From Kitasatospora herbaricolor (GTDB lineage Bacteria > Actinomycetota > Actinomycetes > Streptomycetales > Streptomycetaceae): 64,000 nucleotides of DNA. The notes beneath the pieces were generated by a model that saw only the letters and a program-made list of their open reading frames with translations, had not been told where the DNA came from and did no database searches. Positions 33,415 through 42,162 of this stretch are shown in pieces. Location: NCBI RefSeq assembly GCF_030813695.1, contig NZ_JAUSVA010000002.1, forward strand, positions 6,591,001 to 6,655,000, read 5' to 3'. Each line of letters opens with the position of its first letter. Within the stretch, counting starts at the first letter, position 1. The position numbers were made by a program, and so were the translations under genes.

Positions 33415-33966
33415 TCAGCCGGCGGGCCGGCTCAGGTACTGCGGCGCCACCGAGTCCGTGAGCCAGACCCCGTTGGCGCTGACCCGGAACTCGTGCCCGG
33501 CCGCCGCCATCGCGGCCGCGTCCACCGCCAGCACCGCCGGACGCCCGTGCCGCGAACCCACCCGGACGGCCGTCCCGGTGTCGGCCGACAGGTGGACGTC
33601 CTGCCGCGACATCGGCAGCAGCCCATCCCGGAAGATCGCGTCCAGGGCGTGCACGGCGGTGCCGTGGTAGAGCACCGGGGGCGGCACCGTGGCGGCCAGA
33701 CCGAGGTCGACCGCCACCGAGTGGCCCTGGCTGGCCCGGATCGACAGGCCGTCGTCGGAGAGGGCGAAGCGGCGCTTGTTGTTCGTCTCGACCACATGGT
33801 CCAGCTGGGCGCGGCTCACCGCCCGGCCGTGCCGGGCCAGGGCGGCGAGCAGCACGTCCACCCGCACCCAGCCCGCCTCGTCCAGCGTGACGCCCACCGA
33901 GGCCGGATCGTGCCGCAGGATGCGCGAGAGCATCTTGGAGGTCCGGACCGTGCGTTTCTCGTCCAC
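33415..33966 (-). CDS. kptA: RNA 2'-phosphotransferase (Tpt1/KptA)
   Basis: A 183-residue protein matching KptA end to end. TSKMLSRILRHDPASVGVTLDEAGWV opens the N-terminal winged-helix lobe, with the R-H pair that contacts the RNA phosphate. IRASQGHSVAVDLGL carries the R-A-x-Q-G-H-S motif, LYHGTA the NAD-binding H-G-T motif, and VHLSADTGTAV the later part of the ADP-ribosyltransferase site. The family moves an RNA 2'-phosphate to NAD. The start is GTG 33966; GGAAGA abuts it, so initiation may be unusual. The bacterial substrate is unknown. Confidence 0.92.
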   Translation of the reverse strand: MDEKRTVRTSKMLSRILRHDPASVGVTLDEAGWVRVDVLLAALARHGRAVSRAQLDHVVETNNKRRFALSDDGLSIRASQGHSVAVDLGLAATVPPPVLYHGTAVHALDAIFRDGLLPMSRQDVHLSADTGTAVRVGSRHGRPAVLAVDAAAMAAAGHEFRVSANGVWLTDSVAPQYLSRPAG

Positions 33967-33996
33967 TCTTCCATCGTCCCTGTCGGGTCAGGGCTC

Positions 33997-35394
33997 CTAC
34001 GAGGCCTGGCTCACGGAGCTCATGTTGAAGTCCGCCACCCGGACGGGCGGCATCGCGGCGCGGGTGAACCAGTCGCCCCACTCGCGCGGCAGGCAGCGTT
34101 CGGTGCGGCCCACCTCGGTGATCCGCCCGAGCAGGTCCACGGGCGACTCGTTGAACCGGAAGTTGTTGACGGCGCCGACCACCTCACCGTTCTCGACCAG
34201 GTAGACGCCGTCCCGGGTGAGGCCGGTGAGCAGCAGCGTCGCCGGGTCCACCTCCCGGATGTACCAGAGGCAGGTGAGCAGCAGCCCGCGCTCGGTGCGG
34301 GCGATCATCTCCTCCAGCGTCGGCGCGGCGGCCTGGTCGCCGCTCTCCAGTACCAGGTTGTCCACGGCCGGGGTGAGCGGCAGGCCGGCCAGACCGGCCG
34401 AGTGCCGGGTGGTCAGCAGGTTGGTCAGCTCGCCGTCGCGGATCCAGTCGGTGGCGGCCAGCGGCAGGCCGTTGTCGAACACCGAGGAGTCGCCGCCGGT
34501 GGAGTGGGTGAGCACGAAGGGCGCGGCCTCCAGGCCCGGCTCGGCCGGGTCGGAGCGCAGCGTCAGCGGCAGCTCGCCGAGCTTGTCGCCGATCCTGGTG
34601 CCGCCGCCCGGCTTGGAGAAGACCGTGCGGCCCTCGGCCGCGTCCCGGCCGCCGGAGGACCAGCTCAGGTAGACCATCAGGTCGGCGACGGCCGAGGGCG
34701 GCAGCAGCGTCTCGTAGCGGCCGGCCGGCAGGTCGATCCTCCGCTCGCCCCAGGCGAGGCGACGACTGAGGGTGCGGTGCAGCTCGGCGACGTCCACGTC
34801 CCGGAAGTCCCGGGTGGCGGCGCCGGCCCAGGCGGAGCCGGTGAGGTCGGCGGTCTTGGCGTTCAGCTCGACCGTGCCGGTGGGCTGGTCGTGCCGCAGC
34901 CGCAGGCCGGTGGAGCTGCCGAGGTAGCTGGTGGTCAGCTCGTGGCGGGCGAAGCCGTAGAGCAGCTCGCCCTGGGCGGCGGCCCGGGCGAAGGCGGCGC
35001 CCAGCGCGGGCGCGAAGTCCGCGAACACCTCGACCGAGGTCTCGGCCGGGGGCGCGGTGAAGTCGGCCGACGACGGGCGGTCGGCGACCAGCGGCTGGGC
35101 GTCCTCGGCCGGGCCGGCGTCCCGGGCGGCCGCCTCGGAGGCCCGGACCAGGCTCTCCACCTCGTCGAGGGTGACGGCCTCGCGGGCCACCACGCCGGAC
35201 GCGGTGCCCTGACCGCCGTCGACGGTGGAGATCACCGTGAGCCGCCGGCCCCGGGTGACGCCGTTGGTGGTCAGCGCGTTCCCGGCCCAGCGCAGGTTCG
35301 CGGTCGACTCCTCGTCGGCGATCACCAGGCAGCCGTCGGCGCGGGAGAGGCCGAGCGCCCGCTCGACCAGTTCGTGGGGTTGGATCGCGGCCAT
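33997..35394 (-). CDS. TldD/PmbA family metallopeptidase, PmbA (TldE)-like subunit
   Basis: A 465-residue protein of the TldD/PmbA fold. The N-terminal half has CLVIADEESTANLRWAGNALTTNGVTRGRRLTV. The C-terminal half shows NLLTTRHSAGLAGLPLTPAVDNLVLESGD and CLWYIREVDPATLLLTGLTRDGVYLVENGEVVGAVNNFRFNESP. It lacks the H-E-x-x-x-H zinc site present in its partner, as expected for the PmbA/TldE subunit. TldD-TldE heterodimers cleave unfolded or ribosomally made peptides in other bacteria. ATG overlaps the TldD stop (TGATG), so the subunits are coupled. Confidence 0.88.
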   Translation of the reverse strand: MAAIQPHELVERALGLSRADGCLVIADEESTANLRWAGNALTTNGVTRGRRLTVISTVDGGQGTASGVVAREAVTLDEVESLVRASEAAARDAGPAEDAQPLVADRPSSADFTAPPAETSVEVFADFAPALGAAFARAAAQGELLYGFARHELTTSYLGSSTGLRLRHDQPTGTVELNAKTADLTGSAWAGAATRDFRDVDVAELHRTLSRRLAWGERRIDLPAGRYETLLPPSAVADLMVYLSWSSGGRDAAEGRTVFSKPGGGTRIGDKLGELPLTLRSDPAEPGLEAAPFVLTHSTGGDSSVFDNGLPLAATDWIRDGELTNLLTTRHSAGLAGLPLTPAVDNLVLESGDQAAAPTLEEMIARTERGLLLTCLWYIREVDPATLLLTGLTRDGVYLVENGEVVGAVNNFRFNESPVDLLGRITEVGRTERCLPREWGDWFTRAAMPPVRVADFNMSSVSQAS

Positions 35395-36947
35395 CAGTGA
35401 CCCGCCTCCTGCTGCGTGTTGAGCACGTTGACGTTGCGGAAGAGCGCGGACGGGCAGCCGTGGCTGACCGCCGCGACCTGGCCCGGCTGCGCCTTGCCGC
35501 AGTTGAAGGCACCGCCCAGGACGTAGGTCTGCGGGCCGCCGACGGCGGCCATCGACCCCCAGAAGTCGGTGGTGGTGGCCTGGTAGGCGAAGTCCTTCAC
35601 CTGGCCGGCGAGCCGGCCGCCCCGGATCGCGTAGGCGCGCTGGCCGGTGAACTGGAAGTTGTATCGCTGCATGTCGATCGACCAGGAGCGGTCGCCGACG
35701 ATGTACAGGCCCTTCTCCACGCCCTCGAACAGGCCGGCGGTGTCCGGGCCGTCCGCGGCCGGCTGCAGCGAGACGTTGGCCATCCGCTGCACCGGGACGT
35801 GCGCGGGGGAGTCCGCGAACGCGCACCCGTTGGACCGGCCGAGGCCCTTCAGCGCGGCCATGCCCCGGTCGAGCTGGTAGCCGGTCAGGACGCCGTCCTT
35901 GACCAGGTCCCAGGACTGGGTGGCCACCCCCTCGTCGTCGTAGCCGATGGTGGACAGGCCGTGCTCGGCCGTCCGGTCCCCGGTGACGTGCATCAGGTCG
36001 GAGCCGTACCGCAGGCTGCCGAGCTTGTCGAAGGTGGCGAAGGAGGTGCCCGCGTAGGCGGCCTCGTAGCCGAGCGCCCGGTCCAGCTCGGTGGCGTGGC
36101 CGATCGACTCGTGGATGGTCAGCCAGAGGTTGGACGGGTCGACCACCAGGTCGTACACGCCGGCCTCGACGCCCGGCGCCTTCATCTTCTCGGCCAGCAG
36201 CGTGGGCAGTTCGGCCAGCTCGGCGTCCCAGTCCCAGCCGGTGCCGCGCAGGTACTCGAAGCCCCGCCCGACCGGCGGCGCCAGCGTCCGCATCGAGTCG
36301 AAGGCACCCGTCCGCCCGTCCACCGAGGTGGCCTCCACCTCCGGGTGCAGCCGGATCCGCTGCTGGGTGGTCATGGTGCCCGCGGTGTCGGCGTAGAACT
36401 TGTTCTCCTGCACCGTCAGGAGGCTGGCCTGGACGTGCGAGACGCCGTCGGCGGCCAGCAGCCGCCGGCTCCAGTCGGCCAGCAGCGCCGTCTTCTCGGC
36501 GTCCGGCACCTCGAAGGGGTTCACCTCGTACGACGAGATCCAGGTCGCGTCCGGGTACACCGGCTCCGCGGCCAGCTCCACCAGGTCCTTCGAGCCGGCC
36601 GCCCGGCTGATCCCGCCGGAGAGCCGGGCCACCGCCACCGCCTGCTCGGCCACCCGGGCCACCGCGTCGGTGGTGAGGTCCACCCCGGCCGCGAAGCCCC
36701 AGGCGCCGTCCAGCAGCACCCGGACGGCGAAGCCGAGCTGGACGCTGTCCGAGGTGCCGGCCGGCCGGGCGTCGCGCAGCCGCCAGGACGCGCTGCGGAC
36801 CCGCTCCAGACGGAAGTCGGCATGCGTGACGCCGAGTTCGCGGGCCCGGGTGAGCGCCGCGTCGGCCAGGGCGCGCAGGGGGTAGGCGAGGAAGAGCGGA
36901 TCGACGGCGCGTCCGTGCGGGGCACCGGCGCCGGTCGTCGCGGGCAT
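35394..36947 (-). CDS. TldD-like zinc metallopeptidase subunit
   Basis: A 517-residue TldD homolog. The zinc site HESIGHATELD lies near residue 265 (H-E-x-x-x-H), with a later cysteine ligand candidate in the C-terminal NCGKAQPGQVAAVSHGCPSALF segment. SDSVQLGFAVRVLLDGAWGFAA is typical of the N-terminal half. It would form the catalytic half of a heterodimer with the coupled downstream protein. ATG 36947 is chosen as the start; GGGAG is 14 bases upstream, and a TTG at 36983 is an alternative. No peptide precursor gene is obvious nearby. Confidence 0.9.
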   Translation of the reverse strand: MPATTGAGAPHGRAVDPLFLAYPLRALADAALTRARELGVTHADFRLERVRSASWRLRDARPAGTSDSVQLGFAVRVLLDGAWGFAAGVDLTTDAVARVAEQAVAVARLSGGISRAAGSKDLVELAAEPVYPDATWISSYEVNPFEVPDAEKTALLADWSRRLLAADGVSHVQASLLTVQENKFYADTAGTMTTQQRIRLHPEVEATSVDGRTGAFDSMRTLAPPVGRGFEYLRGTGWDWDAELAELPTLLAEKMKAPGVEAGVYDLVVDPSNLWLTIHESIGHATELDRALGYEAAYAGTSFATFDKLGSLRYGSDLMHVTGDRTAEHGLSTIGYDDEGVATQSWDLVKDGVLTGYQLDRGMAALKGLGRSNGCAFADSPAHVPVQRMANVSLQPAADGPDTAGLFEGVEKGLYIVGDRSWSIDMQRYNFQFTGQRAYAIRGGRLAGQVKDFAYQATTTDFWGSMAAVGGPQTYVLGGAFNCGKAQPGQVAAVSHGCPSALFRNVNVLNTQQEAGH

Positions 36948-37166
36948 CGGGGTCAATCGGGCTCCCTGGATCGGGTACGGCAAGGGGGGCGGGGCGTCCG
37001 GTCAGGGATCCCCGCATCGAATCATGGCCGTTCGCACCGCTTTCGGCCAGCAGATTTGGCCTGCGCCGCCCCGCGGCGAGGATCCGCCCGGTGGTCGTTC
37101 CGTCACTTCAAGAGGGGTCCGGCGGGGACGTGTTGACACCGACAGCGGCCCGTGGGGGGTGGGGCG

Positions 37167-37826
37167 ATGGCTGTCGTCTTCCTGGGGTGCCTGGTGCAGT
37201 TGGGCCTGCTGGGGCCGGCCGGGTACTGGGCGGTGACCGGATTCCGCCGGGGCGCCGGGCCCGGGTCCTCCACCTGGAGGGCCGGGCCCTGGCCGACGCG
37301 GGCAGCCACCAGGAGGCCGCCGGCAAGCTGGCCGAGGCGGCCGGGCTGCGCCGGGCCGACGCGGAGCGCGACCGCCGGAGCGGCGGCGCCCGGATGTCGG
37401 CCACGCTCGACCTCTACGCCACGGTGCGGGCCCGGCTGGATCGGCACGAGGAGGCCGTCGCGGCGACGGACGAGACGGTCGGGGCGGCCGAGCGGCAGCT
37501 CGCCCGCCTGCGCGGCGAGGGGGCGCCCGGGACGCCCGGGCGACCCTGGGGCTTCGGCTGCTGAACCTGGGCGTCCGTCTGCGGGCCGCCGGGCAGCCCG
37601 GGCGCGGCCTGGACGCCGCCGCGAGCGCCGAGGCATGGCTGGAGCCGCTGAGCTCGCCCACGGACCGCCCCGCCGAGCAGGCCACGCTGCTGCGACGGCA
37701 GGCCGGCGCCGGCACCGTCCGGGCCGGGTGCCTGGCCGCGCTCGGCCGGACCGAGGAGGCCGTCGACGCCCGGCGGGCCGTGGCGGCGGCGCGGGCCGGC
37801 GGTACCACCGACCTGACCCGGCCTGA
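37167..37826 (+). pseudogene. Frameshifted membrane-anchored TPR-like protein
   Basis: A coherent protein can be read only by changing frame twice. Frame A from ATG 37167 gives a membrane segment (AVVFLGCLVQLGLLGPAGYW). After about 37258 the plausible sequence continues in a second frame (LEGRALADAGSHQEAAGKL, LDLYATVRARLDRHEEAVAA). After about 37531 it continues in a third (LGLRLLNLGVRLRAAGQPGRGL, GCLAALGRTEEAVDARRAV). The last two parts look like helical TPR-type repeats. The third frame has no stop before the inverted repeat at 37811. Either the gene is decayed or the assembly has two indels here. Confidence 0.5.
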
Positions 37827-37887
37827 CCGCCGTGCGGTGGTCGGGCCGGGTCAGGTCAGGTCAGGCCGGGTCAGGTCAGGTCAGGTT
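37811..37887. terminator. 18-bp inverted repeat with GGTCA tandem repeats
   Basis: ACCTGACCCGGCCTGACC (37811-37828) pairs perfectly with GGTCAGGCCGGGTCAGGT (37859-37876) across a 30-base loop. The right arm is part of two 20-bp near-identical repeats (37848-37867 and 37868-37887), each with three GGTCA units. It lies 18 bases beyond the stop of the leftward metallo-hydrolase gene and probably ends transcripts from both sides. Confidence 0.6.
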
Positions 37888-37904
37888 GAGGACCGGGTGG
37901 GGCC

Positions 37905-39050
37905 TCAGGCCAGGCCCTCCCACCAGCCGTCCAGCTCCGGCGGGTTGTCCACGTCCACCCGCTCGCCCGGACGCGGCACCGCCAGCGGCACGGCCTGCGA
38001 CTTCGCCTCGGCCAGCAGCCGCTCCACCGGCTCCGCCCACGGGTGCAGCCCCAGGTTGAAGGTGCACCAGTGCACCGGGACGAGCAGCCCGGCGTCGAGG
38101 TCCCGGTGAGCCTGGACGGCGTCCTCCGGCGTCATGTGGATGTCCGACCACGCCTCGTCGTACGCACCGATCTGCACCAGCGCGGCGTCGAACGGGCCGT
38201 GCTGCTCACCGATCGCCTTGTACCCCTCGAAGTAGCCCGAGTCGCCGGTGTAGAACACCTTGCGGGTCGGACCGGCGATCACCCAGGAGCCCCACAGGGT
38301 GGTGTTGCGGGTCAGGCCGCGGCCGGAGAAGTGGTGCGCGGAGGTCAGCGTGAGCACCAGGTCGCCCAGGGTGCAGGTCTCGTCCCAGTCCAGCTCGATG
38401 ATCCGGTGCTCCGGCACGCCCCAGCGCCGCAGGTGGCCGCCGATGCCGAGCGGCACCGCGAACGGCGCGGACTGGCTGCGCACCAGCCGCTTCACGGTCG
38501 CCATGTCGAGGTGGTCGTAGTGGTCGTGCGAGATCAGCACGGCGTCCACCGGCGGCAGCTCCTCCAGCTCCACCGGCACCGGGTGCAGCCGCTTGGGGCC
38601 GACGTGCGCGGCGGGGGAGCAGCGGTCGCTCCAGATCGGGTCCAGCAGCACCCGGGCGCCCTCGATCTCGACCAGCGCGGAGGCGTGCCCGTACCAGGTG
38701 ATCTCGACGCCCTCGGCCGCCTGCCGCGGCCCGCCCGCCGTCCGGACGGTCGGCACCGGCAGGGTCGGCGTGCGGCCCTCGCGCTCGAACAGCATCCGGC
38801 GGACCGTGCCGCGGTCGATCTCCGGCCGGGCGCTGTCCCGGGCCAGCGAGGACGGGGCGTTGTGGAAGACGCCGTCCCGGTACTGGGGCGAGCTGCGGAC
38901 CCGATCCTCCCGCTCGGCGTCGGGGCGCCGCCCGAAGGCCGCCGGCAGGTCGCGCAGCGACCAGGCGGCCGCTCCCGCTCCCGCGGCCAGGGCCGCCAGG
39001 GCCAGCAGTCGTCCCCGTCGGCCGGTGGTACCGGGCTGTGCCTCGCTCAT
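37905..39050 (-). CDS. Metallo-beta-lactamase-fold hydrolase (NAPE-PLD/UlaG-like)
   Basis: A 381-residue MBL-fold protein. The first 40 residues include an uncleaved membrane segment (LLALAALAAGAGAAAW), so the enzyme is probably tethered outside the membrane. The metal site is SHDHYDHLD (H-x-H-x-D-H) near residue 175. Later ligands are in LTSAHHFSGRG (near 237), FYTGDSGYF (near 270) and PVHWCTFNLG (near 330). The H-H-F and final H-W pattern matches the N-acyl-phosphatidylethanolamine phospholipase D-like branch, so a phospholipid is a likely substrate. ATG 39050 was chosen; longer frames overlap the promoter of fabG. Confidence 0.88.
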   Translation of the reverse strand: MSEAQPGTTGRRGRLLALAALAAGAGAAAWSLRDLPAAFGRRPDAEREDRVRSSPQYRDGVFHNAPSSLARDSARPEIDRGTVRRMLFEREGRTPTLPVPTVRTAGGPRQAAEGVEITWYGHASALVEIEGARVLLDPIWSDRCSPAAHVGPKRLHPVPVELEELPPVDAVLISHDHYDHLDMATVKRLVRSQSAPFAVPLGIGGHLRRWGVPEHRIIELDWDETCTLGDLVLTLTSAHHFSGRGLTRNTTLWGSWVIAGPTRKVFYTGDSGYFEGYKAIGEQHGPFDAALVQIGAYDEAWSDIHMTPEDAVQAHRDLDAGLLVPVHWCTFNLGLHPWAEPVERLLAEAKSQAVPLAVPRPGERVDVDNPPELDGWWEGLA

Positions 39051-39420
39051 CAGGGCTCTGCCTTCACTGGGAGTCGTCGGGCGGTGGCGTTGTGACAACC
39101 GGCCCGTGCCAAATCGGTGCGGGCGGCCGGTGGTTGTCCGCCCGGTGGTCCGCATGCATGTCCGCACCGAGAAGGCAACGGGCACACCCTGCCGAGTTGT
39201 TCCCGGCGGGGCCGACCACCGTGCCCTCCACTGTGCCATTGTCGGAACGCGACAGTTCAGCCGGTACGGACCTGTGGGAGCCCGATTCGTCGCATCCTCC
39301 CCGCGGCCGATAGCGTCACATTGCGTGCGCGTTTCGCCGTACGCGGACGACCTGGTCGGCAGGGGCGGACACCGCCCGGGCCACCGGGTCCCATGGTCAA
39401 CTACGGAGAGAGGTGGATCG
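39051..39420. other. Divergent intergenic region, MBL hydrolase/fabG
   Basis: These 370 bases hold no convincing gene. An 11-bp palindrome GTTGTGACAAC is at 39089-39099, near the hydrolase start. Towards fabG, a TAGCGT-like box near 39310 could be a -10, and GGAGAGAGG (39404-39412) is the fabG ribosome site. Confidence 0.5.
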
Positions 39421-40140
39421 TTGAGCCGCTCGGTTCTCGTCACCGGAGGCAACCGGGGCATCGGCCTCGCGATCGCCCAGGCCTTCGCCGAGGCGGGCGA
39501 CAAGGTCGCCATCACCAGCCGCTCGGGTGAGGTTCCCGAGGCCCTGGCGAAGTACGACGTGCTCGCGGTCCGCTGCGACATCGACGACGCCGCCCAGGTC
39601 GACGCCGCCTTCGGCGAGGTCGAGTCCAAGCACGGCGCGGTCGAGGTGCTGGTCGCCAACGCCGGCATCACCAAGGACACCCTGCTGCTCCGGATGACCG
39701 AGGAGGACTTCACCTCGGTCGTCGACACCAACCTCACCGGGGCGTTCCGGGTGGTCAAGCGCGCCTCGAAGCTGATGATGCGCGCCCGCAAGGGCCGCGT
39801 GGTGCTGATCTCCTCGGTGGTCGGCCTGAGCGGTTCGCCGGGCCAGGCCAACTACGCCGCGTCCAAGGCCGGCCTGGTCGGGTTCGCCCGTTCGCTGGCC
39901 CGGGAGCTCGGACCGCGCAACATCACCGTCAACGTGGTGGCGCCGGGCTTCGTGGACACCGACATGACCGCGGTGCTCAGCGACGAGCGTCGTAAGGAGA
40001 TCGTCGCGGGGGTGCCGCTCGGCCGGTACGCAGCCCCGTCCGAGATCGCCACCACCGTGCGGTTCCTCGCTTCCGACGAGGCCGCGTACATCACCGGAGC
40101 CGTCATTCCCGTAGACGGCGGATTGGGCATGGGTCACTGA
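39421..40140 (+). CDS. fabG: 3-oxoacyl-ACP reductase FabG
   Basis: A 239-residue classical SDR. The cofactor loop is VTGGNRGIG (residues 6-14), VANAGI holds the N-A-G motif, Ser is in SSVVGLSGS, and the catalytic pair is YAASK. It reduces 3-oxoacyl-ACP in fatty acid elongation. The neighbouring fabI, four bases downstream, supports the FabG role over other SDR activities. The start is TTG 39421 (MSRSVLVTGG...), since GAGAGG lies seven bases upstream and no ATG or GTG fits the fold start. A rare start codon may limit its translation. Confidence 0.93.
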   Translation: MSRSVLVTGGNRGIGLAIAQAFAEAGDKVAITSRSGEVPEALAKYDVLAVRCDIDDAAQVDAAFGEVESKHGAVEVLVANAGITKDTLLLRMTEEDFTSVVDTNLTGAFRVVKRASKLMMRARKGRVVLISSVVGLSGSPGQANYAASKAGLVGFARSLARELGPRNITVNVVAPGFVDTDMTAVLSDERRKEIVAGVPLGRYAAPSEIATTVRFLASDEAAYITGAVIPVDGGLGMGH

Positions 40141-40144
40141 TCAC

Positions 40145-40912
40145 ATGAGCGGAATTCTTGAGGGCAAGCGCATCCTGATCACGGGTGTGCTGATGGAGTC
40201 CTCCATCGCCTTCCACACCGCGAAGCTGGCCCAGGAGCAGGGCGCGGAGATCATCCTCACCGCCTTCCCGCGGCCCAGCCTGACCGAGCGGATCGCCCGC
40301 AAGCTGCCCAAGCCGGTCAAGGTCCTGGAGCTCGACGTCTCCAGCGACGAGCAGCTGGCCGGCATCGCCGACCAGGTCCGCGAGCACCTGCCGACCCTGG
40401 ACGGCATCGTCCACTCGATCGGCTTCGCCCCGCAGGACGCCCTCGGCGGCAACTTCCTGAACACCCCGTGGGAGTCCGTGGCCACCGCCATGCAGGTCTC
40501 CGCGTTCTCGCTGAAGTCGCTGACGACGGCGCTGCTCCCGCTGATGCAGGACGGCGGTTCGGTGGTCGGCCTGACCTTCGACGCGCAGTTCGCCTGGCCG
40601 CAGTACGACTGGATGGGCCCGGCCAAGGCCGCGCTGGAGGCGACCTCCCGCTACATGGCCCGCGACCTCGGGTCCCGCAACATCCGGTGCAACCTGGTCT
40701 CGGCCGGCCCGATCGGCTCGATGGCCGCCAAGTCCATCCCCGGCTTCTCGGAGCTGGCGGCGGTCTGGGACTCCCGCTCCCCGCTGAAGTGGGACCTCGC
40801 CGACCCGGAGCCGGCCGGCCGCGGCGTCGTCGCGCTGCTCTCGGACTGGTTCCCGAAGACCACCGGCGAGATCATCCACGTCGACGGCGGCCTGCACGCC
40901 ATCGGCGCCTGA
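40145..40912 (+). CDS. fabI: Enoyl-ACP reductase FabI (InhA-type)
   Basis: A 255-residue NADH-dependent enoyl-ACP reductase. It has the family's ITGVLMESSIAFHTAKLAQEQGAEI cofactor loop and the catalytic Y-D-W-M-G-P-A-K segment (Y and K six residues apart). It also has HSIGFAPQDALGG and a C-terminal TTGEIIHVDGGLHA. It completes each fatty acid elongation cycle and is the homolog of the isoniazid/triclosan target InhA. It forms a two-gene operon with fabG and ends at a 23-bp perfect hairpin. Confidence 0.95.
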   Translation: MSGILEGKRILITGVLMESSIAFHTAKLAQEQGAEIILTAFPRPSLTERIARKLPKPVKVLELDVSSDEQLAGIADQVREHLPTLDGIVHSIGFAPQDALGGNFLNTPWESVATAMQVSAFSLKSLTTALLPLMQDGGSVVGLTFDAQFAWPQYDWMGPAKAALEATSRYMARDLGSRNIRCNLVSAGPIGSMAAKSIPGFSELAAVWDSRSPLKWDLADPEPAGRGVVALLSDWFPKTTGEIIHVDGGLHAIGA

Positions 40913-40969
40913 CACCCGGGCGCACCCCGCTGACGGCCGGGGCACCACCCGCCCGAGCGGTACCGCCCG

Positions 40970-41022
40970 AACACCGCTGCCCGCCCGCCACTCGTGAAGT
41001 GGCGGGCGGGCAGCGGTGTTTC
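40970..41022 (+). terminator. 23-bp perfect terminator after fabI
   Basis: The left arm 40970-40992 (starting AACACCGCTGCCCG) pairs without mismatch with 40998-41020 around CGTGA, and TT follows. It separates fabI from the convergent cysteine-rich protein gene. Confidence 0.85.
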
Positions 41023-41058
41023 CGGAGCGTTCCGGAGCCGTCCGGTTGCGGCGGCCGG

Positions 41059-42162
41059 TCAGCCCGGGGCGATCGGCTCGCAGCCCCGCTGGGCCGCCAC
41101 CGCGTTGGCGAAACGGGCGAAGAGGTCCTTCGGAAGCTCGCTGCGGGCCTCCCCCTGACCGTCCCGCAACGCGCTGTCCAGGGCGGACACCCCCAGGTAC
41201 AGGGTGTCCTTGCCGCAGGGCACCAGGACCGGGCCGTCGGTGTCCCCGGTGCCGCGCCAGCCGGTCGGCAGCGCCGCCCGCAGCTCGGTGTCCAGGGCGG
41301 CCGCGCCGATCCAGGCCTGGTCGGCGGTCACCGTGAAGCTGAGCACCGGCGACACCAGGTGCCCGTCCTCCACCCCGCAGATCCAGACCGGCGCGCCCTC
41401 GCTGCTGACCCGCTCGCGCAGGGGGGTGGTTCGCCCGGCCGTGCTGCCGAGGCTCAGCCCGGGCAGCCCGCAGGCCTTGCCGTCCTCGGACGCGCGGGCC
41501 TGCCCGCCGGGGTCGCCCAGCCGGTCCCCGGCCGGGGCGGCGGGAGTGCCGCAGCCGGCCTGCCGGCCCGCGGCGGCGGCCATGCCGTCGGCCACCCGGG
41601 CCAGCGCCGTCCGGGCGGCGGTGTCGGGCTGCTCCTCGGCGCGGCGCTTCTCCGGCAGGACGTCGTCCGGCGAGAACCAGACGTCGGCCCACAGCACGTC
41701 GGCGTCGCCCCGGGACTTCAGCGGCAGCGGGTCGTCCTTCGGCACGGGCAGTACGCACCCGGCCGGCAGCAGCACCCAGCCGGTCCGGTTGGAGAACGAG
41801 CCCGGCCGCCCGCCCTCCAGCTGCGACATCTGCGGCACGGTCCTGACCTGCTTGTCGATGCCGGGGCTGACCGCCCGCTCGGTGCGCAGCGTGACCCGGG
41901 CCCGGGCGGTGCCGCCCAGGCCCGTCCGGGCGGTGATCGTGCAGGAGACCGTCGGGTCCCCGGCCCGGGCCGTGGAGCCGGATTCCGTGATCCGGCCCTC
42001 GCCCAGGACCTGCTGCGCGTCGGCCCGGGACACCGCGCCGCCGCAGAGGCGGTCGGGGCCGAACACGTTGGTCAGGCGCCAGGTGAGCAGGGCGCCGGCC
42101 GAGACGGCCAGGACCGCGGCGAGCGCGATCCAGGCCGTCCGGCGGCGGGACAAGGCCCTCAT
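41059..42162 (-). CDS. Membrane-anchored cysteine-rich protein of the WXG cassette
   Basis: A 367-residue protein with one N-terminal membrane segment (about residues 10-28, WIALAAVLAVSAGALL) and a large outer domain. Eight cysteines are spread through it (RLCGG, VSCTI, AGCVL, AGCGT, KACGL, WICGV, VPCGK, RGCEP), consistent with four disulfides. No catalytic motif is recognised. Its ATG overlaps the stop of the 718-residue protein (TGATG), so it is translationally coupled and the third member of the cassette. Possible roles are receptor, immunity or assembly partner; none is proven. Confidence 0.7.
   Translation of the reverse strand: MRALSRRRTAWIALAAVLAVSAGALLTWRLTNVFGPDRLCGGAVSRADAQQVLGEGRITESGSTARAGDPTVSCTITARTGLGGTARARVTLRTERAVSPGIDKQVRTVPQMSQLEGGRPGSFSNRTGWVLLPAGCVLPVPKDDPLPLKSRGDADVLWADVWFSPDDVLPEKRRAEEQPDTAARTALARVADGMAAAAGRQAGCGTPAAPAGDRLGDPGGQARASEDGKACGLPGLSLGSTAGRTTPLRERVSSEGAPVWICGVEDGHLVSPVLSFTVTADQAWIGAAALDTELRAALPTGWRGTGDTDGPVLVPCGKDTLYLGVSALDSALRDGQGEARSELPKDLFARFANAVAAQRGCEPIAPG

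Noticed and set aside
35395..37017. In-frame upstream extension of the TldE-like gene to 1006 codons
   Set aside because: The added part is a frame shadow of the TldD gene; the TGATG overlap at 35392-35396 gives a natural start.
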